Notes: generated by a model from the letters alone, not told the origin. A stretch of 22,868 nucleotides of DNA from Clostridiales bacterium UBA7044 (GCA_002493965.1 DLAP01000088.1:1-22868); one strand, 5' to 3'. Positions 14,858-22,333 are shown, counted from the first letter of the stretch. A program made the numbers and translations.

Positions 14858-16041
14858 GTACACTTTCCGAACTTTCCATCCGCCTTTCCTCCCTGGCTGT
14901 CTTCCGCGCCCTGCTCCGGGATCCGGTGATTGCCGCCCTTATGGATTATTGGAAGGCCGGGTCCACAGAAGAGGCCGTTTCCCGCTACGGCGCTTTTGTG
15001 TCCGCGCTGTACGATACAGGAAAACGGACCCTGGCCGGGTACGTCCAGCACATCGTCACCAACGACGAAAACGCCTACATCCGCATGATCGGGAAAGGGG
15101 CCGCGCCTGAGGAAGCGCTGGAAGAAAACGTCTGTCAGGAACTTTCCATATTGCAAGCCGTGGCCGACCTGACCCCGGAAAAAATGCGGGAAGGGCTTGC
15201 CTGGGAAGGCTACCTTCCAGGCTTTTCCGTGAAGAAGGTGGATATTGACCGCAGCTACCGGGAACGCTGTCGAAACATCGGCAAGCTGGGCTATGGCATC
15301 TATGCCAAGCATCGGATGTTTTTCCTGGATGAGCAGGGCCGGATCATTCCGGTACAGAACCCGGACAGCATCCGCCTTGGCGACCTCATCGACTATCAGC
15401 GGGAGAAGAAAATCATGATAAACAACACCCTGGCCCTGCTGGCAGGCAAGCCCGCCGCCAACATTCTTCTCACCGGCGACGCCGGAACCGGCAAGTCTTC
15501 CACGGTCAAGGCGGTGGTCAACGAACTGTGGGAAAAGGGCCTGCGGATTCTGGAGGTGCGCAAGGAGCAGCTTCACGCCATCCCCGCCATTCTGGACGAA
15601 TTGAACACCAATCCCCTGAAATTCATTCTGTTCATTGACGACCTGTCCTTCCAGAAGGACGACGACAATTTCAGTGCCTTGAAAGCCATCTTAGAGGGCA
15701 GCGTTTCCGCCAGAAGCCGGAATGTGGTGATCTACGCCACCTCCAACCGGCGGCATCTGGTAAAGGAAAGCTTCTCTAACCGGGATGGGGATGACGTCCA
15801 CCGCAACGACACCATGCAGGAGATCCTGTCCCTGTCCGAGCGGTTCGGCATTCAGATCACCTTCCAGAAGCCGGACAAGCAAACCTACCTTCACATTGTC
15901 CATCAGCTGGCAAAGGACAGGGGCGTTACCCTGGAGGAAGGGGAGCTGGACGCCCTGGCAGAGCGATTCGCCCTGGCCAGAGGAGGCCGCTCCGCCCGGG
16001 CCGCAACCCAGTTCGTAGACGGGCTTCTCGCAAAACAGTAA
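14854..16041 (+). CDS. DUF815-type AAA+ ATPase, function unknown
   Basis: Predicted cytosolic AAA+ ATPase of 395 aa resembling the DUF815 family. The N-terminal part (1-185) is an alpha-rich region without a recognised function. Walker A is GDAGTGKS (208-215), Walker B is FILFIDDLSF (257-266), sensor 1 is in IYATSNRRH (293-301), a candidate arginine finger is in SLSERFG (326-332), and the sensor-2-like region is ARGGRSARAATQFVDG (375-390). All catalytic residues look intact. Its ATG overlaps the ilvD stop by 4 bp and a strong terminator follows, so it is very likely made with the ilv-leu enzymes. The joint expression could mean a chaperone-like or regulatory role for the pathway, but it may equally be incidental; no reaction should be assigned. 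Confidence 0.85.
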   Translation: MSTLSELSIRLSSLAVFRALLRDPVIAALMDYWKAGSTEEAVSRYGAFVSALYDTGKRTLAGYVQHIVTNDENAYIRMIGKGAAPEEALEENVCQELSILQAVADLTPEKMREGLAWEGYLPGFSVKKVDIDRSYRERCRNIGKLGYGIYAKHRMFFLDEQGRIIPVQNPDSIRLGDLIDYQREKKIMINNTLALLAGKPAANILLTGDAGTGKSSTVKAVVNELWEKGLRILEVRKEQLHAIPAILDELNTNPLKFILFIDDLSFQKDDDNFSALKAILEGSVSARSRNVVIYATSNRRHLVKESFSNRDGDDVHRNDTMQEILSLSERFGIQITFQKPDKQTYLHIVHQLAKDRGVTLEEGELDALAERFALARGGRSARAATQFVDGLLAKQ

Positions 16042-16043
16042 CA

Positions 16044-16080
16044 TTTATCCCCGCCGGAACCGGCGGGGATAAATTGTTGT
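16044..16080 (+). terminator. Terminator of the ilv-leu-DUF815 operon
   Basis: TTTATCCCCGCCGG (16044-16057) and CCGGCGGGGATAAA (16060-16073) form a perfect 14-bp stem that begins 3 bp after the stop codon. The T-rich tail TTGTTGT follows. It marks the end of the long transcription unit that starts near 3607. Confidence 0.88.
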
Positions 16081-16081
16081 A

Positions 16082-16110
16082 TTGCCACAGGCGGGAATTT
16101 GTGCTAAAAT
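16082..16110 (+). promoter_or_regulatory. Promoter for the acyltransferase gene
   Basis: TTGCCA (16082-16087) and TAAAAT (16105-16110) have a 17-bp spacer. The predicted start, around 16117, coincides with the first base of a perfect hairpin. Confidence 0.72.
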
Positions 16111-16116
16111 AATGGA

Positions 16117-16137
16117 GCCTTCCCCAGAGGGGAAGGC
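16117..16137 (+). repeat. Stem-loop at the predicted 5' end of the plsC transcript
   Basis: GCCTTCCCC (16117-16125) and GGGGAAGGC (16129-16137) form a perfect 9-bp stem with loop AGA. The same CCTTCCCC core occurs at 13027-13034, so it may be a fragment of that repeat. It lacks a T-tract and lies before the AAAGGGG ribosome binding site (16145-16151), so it is not a terminator. Confidence 0.6.
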
Positions 16138-16158
16138 ATTGCAGAAAGGGGTCATCCC

Positions 16159-16875
16159 ATGAATCGTATCGTCACCATGGTACTGAAAAATATTCTTTTC
16201 GTGCCCTGGGCCTGGTTCCGGCTCTGTCGGTACGCCCGGCACCCGGAGCGGTATTCCATGGAGGAAATGTACCGTCATATCCAAATGATCATGCGGCGGG
16301 CTGTCAAAGGCGGAAATATTGCTCTTCTCGTCACCGGCCAGGAAAATATCCCCCGGGAAGGCAGCTTCATGCTTTACAGCAATCACCAGGGGATGTTTGA
16401 CTCTCTGGCCGTGGCTGCTACCTGTGACGTTCCTCTGGGTGTGGTGCTGAAAAAAGAGCTTTATCACATTCCCTTTCTCCATCAGGTGGCCCTTTGCACC
16501 AAGTCCTTTGCCATGGACCGGGAAGACCTGCGCCAGTCTCTCACCGTGATCCGCCAGGTCACAGAGGAATTAAAGGCCGGGCGAAGCTACCTGCTCTTCC
16601 CCGAAGGCACCCGAAGCCGGAAGGGGAATGAAATGCTTCCTTTCCACTCCGGCAGCTTCCGCTGCGCCATGAAAGCGAAATGTCCCATCGTTCCCGTTAC
16701 GCTCATTGACTGCTTTCAGGTGCTGGACCAGAAAGGCAGCAAGCCTGTCTCCGTCCAGATCCACTATCTGACGCCGATTCTCTACGAGGAATACAAGGAT
16801 TTAAACACCACGGAGCTTGCCCAGCTGGTCCATGACCGGATTGAGGAAAAAATCCGTCAGTGTCTCGAAAAATAA
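16159..16875 (+). CDS. plsC: 1-acyl-sn-glycerol-3-phosphate acyltransferase (PlsC family)
   Basis: Membrane-associated acyltransferase of 238 aa, predicted to add the second acyl chain to lysophosphatidic acid in phospholipid synthesis. The catalytic H-x4-D motif is NHQGMFD (H76, D81). The glycerophosphate-binding FPEGTRSRKG (147-156) is intact. The N terminus (LKNILFVPWAWFRL) is probably membrane-associated. A later VPVTLIDCF stretch matches the family's conserved Pro-containing block. It is a single-gene unit with promoter and terminator. The family also contains enzymes with other acyl acceptors, so the exact substrate is inferred. Confidence 0.88.
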   Translation: MNRIVTMVLKNILFVPWAWFRLCRYARHPERYSMEEMYRHIQMIMRRAVKGGNIALLVTGQENIPREGSFMLYSNHQGMFDSLAVAATCDVPLGVVLKKELYHIPFLHQVALCTKSFAMDREDLRQSLTVIRQVTEELKAGRSYLLFPEGTRSRKGNEMLPFHSGSFRCAMKAKCPIVPVTLIDCFQVLDQKGSKPVSVQIHYLTPILYEEYKDLNTTELAQLVHDRIEEKIRQCLEK

Positions 16876-16885
16876 TACACGTTAT

Positions 16886-16934
16886 GAGGAAATCATTCCA
16901 TTTTCCAGGAAAAGGAATGATTTCCTCCTTTTTT
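16886..16934 (+). terminator. Terminator after plsC
   Basis: GAGGAAATCATTCC (16886-16899) and GGAATGATTTCCTC (16914-16927) form a perfect 14-bp stem. The 14-nt loop can itself partly pair. CTTTTTT (16928-16934) follows. It starts 10 bp after the plsC stop. Confidence 0.92.
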
Positions 16935-16999
16935 GATGGGATTTTTCCCCGCCTTCCAGTTTTGTAAAATAAATTAAACAATCTTTAAGATGTGACCAG

Positions 17000-17028
17000 T
17001 TGATTCCCGGTCGGGAATCCTTTATAAT
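17000..17028 (+). promoter_or_regulatory. Promoter of the four-gene ABC export operon
   Basis: TTGATT (17000-17005) and a perfect TATAAT (17023-17028) are spaced by 17 bp. The predicted start is near 17035. The leader to the GAGGAGG site at 17052-17058 is short and has no attenuator. Confidence 0.78.
17002..17019. promoter_or_regulatory. Operator-like palindrome within the ABC operon promoter
   Basis: GATTCCCG (17002-17009) and CGGGAATC (17012-17019) are perfect 8-bp arms around GT. The site covers most of the -35 hexamer and most of the spacer, a position where a dimeric repressor would block RNA polymerase. As RNA it lies upstream of the predicted start, so it is not a terminator. The cognate regulator is not in the window. 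Confidence 0.7.
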
Positions 17029-17065
17029 AGGTGCAATCATGAACACCCAACGAGGAGGTTATCCT

Positions 17066-18277
17066 ATGAAGCTAAAAAGATGTTTTGCCGCCTTTCTGGC
17101 GCTGGCGCTCACTGCCGTGCTGGCCGGCTGCTCCAGTGATGGGGCTGTCTATGTCCAGTCTGTGGAAGCTCTTGCCGGTATGGGCGGCATCGCCCCCGGT
17201 GATAAATTCTTAGGCCTGGTGGTCTCGGAGAATGTTTCCGAAATCAAGAAGGACAAAGACAAAACCGTTCTGGAACTGAAGGTCCACGAGGGTGACGATG
17301 TGAAGAAGGGCCAGGAGCTGTTCGCCTACGACACCGAGGAGCTGCAGCTGAACCTGGACAAGCAGCGGCTGGAGCTGGAGCAGCTCAACGCTTCCATTGA
17401 AAATTACAAAAGCCAAATCGCCCAGCTGGAAAAAAGCTTCAATTCCGCCGGAGCACAGCTGAAGCTGGAATACACCGTGCAGATTCAGACCACCCAGGTG
17501 GATCTGAAGGAAGCAGAGCTGAATGTAAAAACCAAGGAAACCGAAATCAAGAAGTCCGAGGACCTGCTGGAGAACGCGGTCGTCACCGCTCCCGTGGACG
17601 GCCGGGTCCAGGCCATCAACGAAACTGGCACCGACTCTCAGGGCAACGAGGCCCCTTACATCACCATCCAGCAGGTAGGCTCCTACCGGGTCAAGGGCAC
17701 TCTGGGCGAATTGCAGCGGGGCGGCCTCATGGAAGGCGACCGGGTCAAGATCACCGCCCGCACCGGCGATACCCAGGTCTGGGGCGGCAGCGTTACATTG
17801 GTGGACTATGAAAATCCCTCTCAGGGCAGTAATAATGACCGCTACTACGGCATGTCCGGGGATGAAATGACCTCCTCCAGCCGCTACCCCTTCTATGTGA
17901 AGCTGGACAGCACCGAAGGTCTTCTTCTGGGCCAGCACGTTTACATGGAAAAGGAGACTGAGGATGGAGCCCCCGCCGCCCTCAGCATCAGCATGGCCTT
18001 CCTCTGCTACGAGGAGGACGGGACGCCCTACGTCTGGGCGGAATCCCGGGGCAAGCTGGAAAAGCGGCTCGTCACTCTGGGCAGCATGAACGATATGGCG
18101 GGCACCTGTGAGATTCTGGAGGGGCTGACGATGGAGGACTATATTGCCTTCCCAGATGAGACGGCTTGCCATCCCGGCGCCCCCACCACCCACACCCAGC
18201 CCGCGGCAGAAGCCTCTGATCTGGAATCCGATATGGACGGCGCCGCAGAGCCCATGGTGGACGGAGGGATGAACTGA
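17066..18277 (+). CDS. Lipoprotein membrane-fusion (HlyD/MacA-like) adaptor of an ABC exporter
   Basis: Predicted extracytoplasmic adaptor of 403 aa anchored by a lipid. The N terminus has a basic start, a hydrophobic core and lipobox LAGC with C22. Then come a first half-lipoyl segment (VLELKVHEGDDVKKGQELFAYDTEEL, about 68-93, given here by ends only), two coiled-coil helices (about 92-127 and 133-170), and the second half-lipoyl motif VTAPVDGRVQAI (173-184). Beta-barrel and membrane-proximal parts follow, ending in an acidic tail. The start at 17066 is chosen for GAGGAGG (17052-17058) and because the signal peptide begins there; an upstream in-frame ATG at 17039 has no site. It is 1 nt from the ATPase gene. 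A Gram-positive host would have no TolC, so it probably acts as an outer-face extension of the permease. Its C terminus resembles that of the second adaptor in this operon (LEKR and ED-x2-AFP motifs). Confidence 0.85.
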   Translation: MKLKRCFAAFLALALTAVLAGCSSDGAVYVQSVEALAGMGGIAPGDKFLGLVVSENVSEIKKDKDKTVLELKVHEGDDVKKGQELFAYDTEELQLNLDKQRLELEQLNASIENYKSQIAQLEKSFNSAGAQLKLEYTVQIQTTQVDLKEAELNVKTKETEIKKSEDLLENAVVTAPVDGRVQAINETGTDSQGNEAPYITIQQVGSYRVKGTLGELQRGGLMEGDRVKITARTGDTQVWGGSVTLVDYENPSQGSNNDRYYGMSGDEMTSSSRYPFYVKLDSTEGLLLGQHVYMEKETEDGAPAALSISMAFLCYEEDGTPYVWAESRGKLEKRLVTLGSMNDMAGTCEILEGLTMEDYIAFPDETACHPGAPTTHTQPAAEASDLESDMDGAAEPMVDGGMN

Positions 18278-18278
18278 T

Positions 18279-19019
18279 ATGGCCATCCTGAAACTGACGG
18301 ACATCTGCAAGGATTATGTCCAGGGCAAGGAGCCCGTCCGGGTTTTGAAGAACATCAACCTGACCGTGGAGGAAGGGGACTATCTTGCCATCATGGGGCC
18401 CTCCGGCTCCGGCAAAACCACCCTGATGAATATTATTGGCTGCCTGGATGTGCCTACCTCCGGCACCTACACCCTGCGGGATCAGGACTTAAAGGACTTG
18501 AATGACGACGACCTGGCGGAAATCCGCAACAAGCACCTGGGGTTCGTCTTCCAGAGCTTTCACCTGATGCCCAAAATGGACGCCCTGGACAATGTGGCAC
18601 TGCCCCTGCTCTATGCGGGCGTGCCCCTGAAGGAGCGCAGGGAGCGGGCCGCGGAAGCGTTAAAGTCTGTGGGCCTGGAGGAGCGGATGCATTTCCTGCC
18701 CAACCAGCTCTCCGGCGGCCAGTGCCAGCGGGTGGCCATCGCCCGGGCCATGGTGGGAAAGCCGGACTTACTACTGGCCGATGAGCCTACCGGCGCTTTG
18801 GACACCAAGGCGGGCAACCAGATTATGGACATCTTCCGCCGCTTAAGCGACGAGGGCATGACCATCATTATGATCACCCACGAGCCCAGCATTGCCGCCT
18901 GCGCCAACAAGACCTACCACATTCTGGACGGCAGGCTGAAGGACGGCAAATTCGACGAAGGCGCCATCCAGGAAGTACTTCCCGGGGAAGGAGAGGGATA
19001 CGATGAAGAAACTGAATAA
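18279..19019 (+). CDS. ABC transporter ATPase, MacB/LolD family
   Basis: Cytosolic nucleotide-binding subunit of 246 aa. Walker A is GPSGSGKT (40-47), the Q-loop is FVFQSF (Q92), the signature is LSGGQ (144-148), Walker B is LLLADEP (164-170), the D-loop is ALD, and the H-loop is ITHE (H201). All are intact. The sequence NIIGCLDVPTSG after Walker A and the sequence around the signature are typical of the MacB/LolD/FtsE-type branch that works with FtsX-like permeases by mechanotransmission. It starts 1 nt after the first adaptor's stop. Its last 17 nt overlap the start of the second adaptor, so the three genes are tightly coupled. It carries a short acidic tail after about residue 225. Confidence 0.95.
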   Translation: MAILKLTDICKDYVQGKEPVRVLKNINLTVEEGDYLAIMGPSGSGKTTLMNIIGCLDVPTSGTYTLRDQDLKDLNDDDLAEIRNKHLGFVFQSFHLMPKMDALDNVALPLLYAGVPLKERRERAAEALKSVGLEERMHFLPNQLSGGQCQRVAIARAMVGKPDLLLADEPTGALDTKAGNQIMDIFRRLSDEGMTIIMITHEPSIAACANKTYHILDGRLKDGKFDEGAIQEVLPGEGEGYDEETE

Positions 19020-21024
19020 AAAGGGGAAGAAGATTCTCCTGTCCGTCACCGCCCTGGTGCTGGTGGCTGCCATCGGGCTTGGGATCTGGCTGGGCACCCG
19101 GGGCAGCGGCGACCCCATTCCCGTCTATTCCTTTGACTATGTGGGCATGACCGAATACTGGGGCGACAGCCAGGAGAGCTATGGCCCCGTCACCACCGAT
19201 CGGATTCAGACCGTATTTCTCTCCGACACCCAGACCGTAACCGAGATCAAGGTCAAGGCGGGCGACACGGTGAAAAAGGGCGACATCCTCTTAAGCTTTG
19301 ACACCACCCTGTCGGACCTTCAGCTGGAACGGAAGCGTCTGGAAGTGGAAAAGCAGAAGCTCCAGCTGGACGCCCTGAACGCGGACCTGGACAAAATCCG
19401 GAACATGAAGCCCATGACACCCATGAGCAACTGGAACATTGATATCCCGGAGCCCTCCCGGGGCGAGGAGCTGAAGGACCCCTACCGGGCCTACGTGACG
19501 GCAGAGCATGACGGCAAGAGCATGGCCGGTGCCTTTGTCTGCCGCCTCCGGGGGGACACCTCCCTTGACGATTCCCTGCTGGAGGCTCTGCGCCGGGCGG
19601 TTTGGGGAGATGCCGGTTTCTGTGAACACGGCGTGTGGGAGGAGACCTGTGAGCAGTGCCATCCGCCCAAGTGCATTCACGATCAAATTGCCAAGGACTG
19701 CCCCGTATGCAAGCTGGAAGTCTGTGAGCATGGCAATGTCAAGGTGCTGTGCCCCGACTGCGAATGTGAGCATGGCTATCGGAGAGGCGACTGCCCCTTC
19801 TGCTCCCCGGTTTGGTGCGAGCATGGGCATATCGCAAAGGACTGCATCCAATGTCATCCGGAGCTGATTCCCACTGAGCCCAAGGAGCCCGAGGAGCCCG
19901 GCGGATCTGATACTCCCTCCGATACCCCATCCGATCCCTCCAATGGTTCTGTTACGCCCGAAACCCCCGGCGGCGGGGATGCTGCCCAGGAACCGGGAGA
20001 CGACGTGAGTGTGGAAGGTCTCTCCTTCTCCGCCGGCGGGGATTACGTGATCCAGCTGCTTGCCGACGAGGTCCCCTCCGCCACACCGGTTCTGAGCTAC
20101 TATGTGGTCTTCAAGACCACCGAGGACAATATGGACTTAGGCGGCAACCTGCTGTGGCAGGGCGTCTACATCTATGGTCAGGGCGACCACTTCTCCCTGT
20201 CCTTCTTCACGCCCACCATCGAGGATTACACTCTCCCCGAGGAGGAAGAGCCAGAGATTGACGGCCCCAGCATCGATTTTGGCAGCGGTTACACCGCAGC
20301 AGAAATTGCCAAGATGCGCAAGGAGCAGGAGGCGAAGATCAAGGAGCAGGAGCTGAAAACCAAGATGGCGGAGGCCGAGTACAAGATCATGCAGCGGGAA
20401 CTGAACGACGGCAACATCTACGCCGACTTTGACGGAGAAGTGGTGTCCCTGCTGAGCGAGGAGGAATCCCGTGAGCAGAATCAGCCCATGGTGAAGGTCT
20501 CCGGCGGCGGCGGCTTCTACATCACCGGCTCCGTCAGCGAGCTTGTGAAGGACGACCTGGAAATCGGTCAGGAGGTCACGGTCAACGACTGGCGCAGCGG
20601 CGGTATGTATACCGGCACTGTGGAGTCCATCGGCGATTTCCCCAACTCGGGCGACGGCTGGACCGGCATCGGCAATCCCACCGCTACCTATTATCCCTTT
20701 ACCGCCTTTGTAGACGGGGAGGCAAACCTCCAGGCAGGCAATTATGTCTCCGTTCAGTATTCCACCTCCGGCTCCACCAGCGGCATTTACCTGGAAAAAG
20801 TCTTCATCCGCACGGAGAAGGGTGAAAGCTACGTCCTCCTTCAGGGAGAAGACGGCCGTCTGGAAAAACGGACCATTACCACCGGGAAGTCCCTGTGGGG
20901 CAACTACCTGGAGGTTCTCAGCGGCGTTACCGTGGAGGATAAGCTGGCCTTCCCCTATGGCAAGAACGTGAAGGAAGGCGCCAAGACGGCAGAAGGCGAC
21001 ATTTCCACCCTCTATGGGTACTAA
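19003..21024 (+). CDS. Membrane-anchored ABC adaptor with a large Cys/His-rich insert at the coiled-coil hairpin
   Basis: Second HlyD/MacA-like adaptor, 673 aa, much longer than usual (about 350-420). An uncleaved N-terminal membrane helix (10-31) replaces the lipobox. The order is: half-lipoyl region (VTEIKVKAGDTVKKGDILLSF, about 79-99, ends only), coiled-coil helix 1 (103-135), insert (about 141-425), helix 2 (430-468), second half-lipoyl (YADFDGEVVSLLS), then barrel and membrane-proximal domains like those of the first adaptor. The insert has a short alpha/beta stretch (160-205), five C-x-H-x6-C-x2-C repeats (207-284), an acidic Pro/Ser/Thr linker (290-335) and an unrecognised beta-rich part (336-412). 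The frame is continuous, with neighbour-like codon use. The start has AAGGAG (18988-18993) within the ATPase gene. Metal binding is inferred, not shown; no described adaptor with this layout is known to me. Confidence 0.82.
   Translation: MKKLNKKGKKILLSVTALVLVAAIGLGIWLGTRGSGDPIPVYSFDYVGMTEYWGDSQESYGPVTTDRIQTVFLSDTQTVTEIKVKAGDTVKKGDILLSFDTTLSDLQLERKRLEVEKQKLQLDALNADLDKIRNMKPMTPMSNWNIDIPEPSRGEELKDPYRAYVTAEHDGKSMAGAFVCRLRGDTSLDDSLLEALRRAVWGDAGFCEHGVWEETCEQCHPPKCIHDQIAKDCPVCKLEVCEHGNVKVLCPDCECEHGYRRGDCPFCSPVWCEHGHIAKDCIQCHPELIPTEPKEPEEPGGSDTPSDTPSDPSNGSVTPETPGGGDAAQEPGDDVSVEGLSFSAGGDYVIQLLADEVPSATPVLSYYVVFKTTEDNMDLGGNLLWQGVYIYGQGDHFSLSFFTPTIEDYTLPEEEEPEIDGPSIDFGSGYTAAEIAKMRKEQEAKIKEQELKTKMAEAEYKIMQRELNDGNIYADFDGEVVSLLSEEESREQNQPMVKVSGGGGFYITGSVSELVKDDLEIGQEVTVNDWRSGGMYTGTVESIGDFPNSGDGWTGIGNPTATYYPFTAFVDGEANLQAGNYVSVQYSTSGSTSGIYLEKVFIRTEKGESYVLLQGEDGRLEKRTITTGKSLWGNYLEVLSGVTVEDKLAFPYGKNVKEGAKTAEGDISTLYGY
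19621..19854 (+). repeat. Five tandem C-x-H-x6-C-x2-C repeats encoded in the second adaptor
   Basis: The units start at C207, C224, C241, C255 and C272. In each, the residues are Cys, His two later, Cys nine after the first, and Cys three after that (for example C207-H209-C216-C219). The unit is CEHG in four cases and CIHD in the second. Spacing between units is 4, 4, 1 and 4 residues. Four potential metal ligands per unit at fixed spacing, with nothing else conserved except the Gly/Asp after His, is the pattern of a small zinc-binding repeat. The DNA copies are diverged, so this is an old duplication. Confidence 0.85.
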
Positions 21025-21036
21025 GGAGGAAAAGCG

Positions 21037-22290
21037 ATGCGAGAAAATATTCAGCTTGCCCTCCAGGGAATCTGGAGCCACAAAATGCGGTCGATCCTGA
21101 CCATGCTGGGCATCATCATTGGCATTGCCGCCATCATCACCATTGTGTCCACCATTCAGGGCACCAATGAGCAGATTAAGGAAAACCTCATCGGCGCAGG
21201 CAACAATATTGTCACCATCAACCTGCAGCAGGACGGCCATTCCTACGACATGAGCTGGAACCCCATTCCCCAGGGGGTCCGGACCATCACCGAGGAAACC
21301 CGGCAGGAGCTGGAAGAAATGGACCATGTGGAGGCCGTGTCCTTATACACCTCCCGGGAATACGCCCAGCAGATCTACTACCAGAACGGGGAGTTTAACG
21401 GGGAAGTTTACGGCATTGACCCCTACTACCTGACCGCCTACGGCTATCAGATCAAATCCGGCCGGGGATTCCTCTCCTCCGATTATGAAGACTGCCGGAA
21501 GGTGGCCCTGGTAGACGCCAACACCGTCAGCACCCTCTTCGGCGGCAAGGATCCCATTGGAGAGGCCCTGGAAATCCGAGGCGACGTCTTCACCGTGGTG
21601 GGTGTGGTGACCCTTTCCGAGGATTTTACCCCCACCATCAACTCTATGCAGGACTATCAGCTTTACGCCGACACCTCCTCCGGGGCCATTTACCTGCCCA
21701 GCACCACCTGGCCCACCGCTTTCCAGTTTGATGAGCCCCAGAACGTGGCCATCAAGGTAAGCTCCACCGACGCCATGACCATGGCGGGCAAGCAGGGAGC
21801 GGACCTGCTGACAGAAAAGCAGATCATCGACCCCTCCTCCAACTTCAGCTACCGCAGTCAGGATATGCTGGAGCAGGCCCAGAACCTGCAGAAGATGTCC
21901 CAGTCCACCAATACCCAGCTTATCTGGATCGCCAGCATCTCCCTGCTGGTAGGCGGCATTGGCGTTATGAACATCATGCTGGTGTCTGTCACCGAGCGCA
22001 CCACGGAGATCGGCCTGAAGAAGGCCATTGGCGCCAAGAAAAAGCGGATCCTGCTGCAATTTCTGACGGAATCCGCGGTGCTGACCAGCCTGGGCGGCCT
22101 GATTGGCGTCATCAGCGGCATCATTATGGCCCAGCTGATTTCCTCCATGATGCAGATTCCGGTGGCCATCAGCGTCCCCGCCATTGGGGTGGCCGTGGTA
22201 TTCTCTATGCTCATCGGCGTGATCTTCGGGATGCTGCCTGCGGTGAAGGCCGCGAACCTGAATCCCATCGAAGCTTTGCGCAGAGATTGA
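21037..22290 (+). CDS. ABC transporter permease, MacB/FtsX family
   Basis: Membrane subunit of 417 aa with the MacB layout: a helix at 19-40 (MRSILTMLGIIIGIAAII region), a large extracytoplasmic domain (about 45-290), then three helices at about 294-318, 341-368 and 378-402. Family motifs are SVTERTTEIGLKKAIGA (317-333) and PAVKAANLNPIEALR (401-415). Unlike E. coli MacB, the ATPase is a separate polypeptide. A near-perfect AAGGAGG (21023-21029) overlapping the stop of the second adaptor gives strong translation. Two such subunits with two ATPases are expected, with one or both adaptors on the outer face. The substrate is unknown; MacB relatives export peptides, antibiotics or lipopeptides. 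A terminator follows, so it closes the operon. Confidence 0.94.
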   Translation: MRENIQLALQGIWSHKMRSILTMLGIIIGIAAIITIVSTIQGTNEQIKENLIGAGNNIVTINLQQDGHSYDMSWNPIPQGVRTITEETRQELEEMDHVEAVSLYTSREYAQQIYYQNGEFNGEVYGIDPYYLTAYGYQIKSGRGFLSSDYEDCRKVALVDANTVSTLFGGKDPIGEALEIRGDVFTVVGVVTLSEDFTPTINSMQDYQLYADTSSGAIYLPSTTWPTAFQFDEPQNVAIKVSSTDAMTMAGKQGADLLTEKQIIDPSSNFSYRSQDMLEQAQNLQKMSQSTNTQLIWIASISLLVGGIGVMNIMLVSVTERTTEIGLKKAIGAKKKRILLQFLTESAVLTSLGGLIGVISGIIMAQLISSMMQIPVAISVPAIGVAVVFSMLIGVIFGMLPAVKAANLNPIEALRRD

Positions 22291-22303
22291 CGTTTCCCTT
22301 TCG

Positions 22304-22333
22304 CCGGCTCCCTTTTTTGGGGAGCCGGTTTTT
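22304..22333 (+). terminator. Terminator of the ABC export operon
   Basis: CCGGCTCCC (22304-22312) and GGGAGCCGG (22320-22328) form a perfect 9-bp stem, followed by TTTTT. It starts 13 bp after the permease stop. Confidence 0.92.

Noticed and set aside
17000..17065. N-terminal extension of the first adaptor from 17000
   Set aside because: It overlaps the -35, operator and -10 elements, and it would place residues before a complete lipoprotein signal peptide.
19621..19854. Cys-rich stretch as a frameshift or chimera artefact
   Set aside because: The frame runs open through the whole gene, the motif spacing is regular over five units, and both halves of the adaptor fold continue in the same frame on either side.
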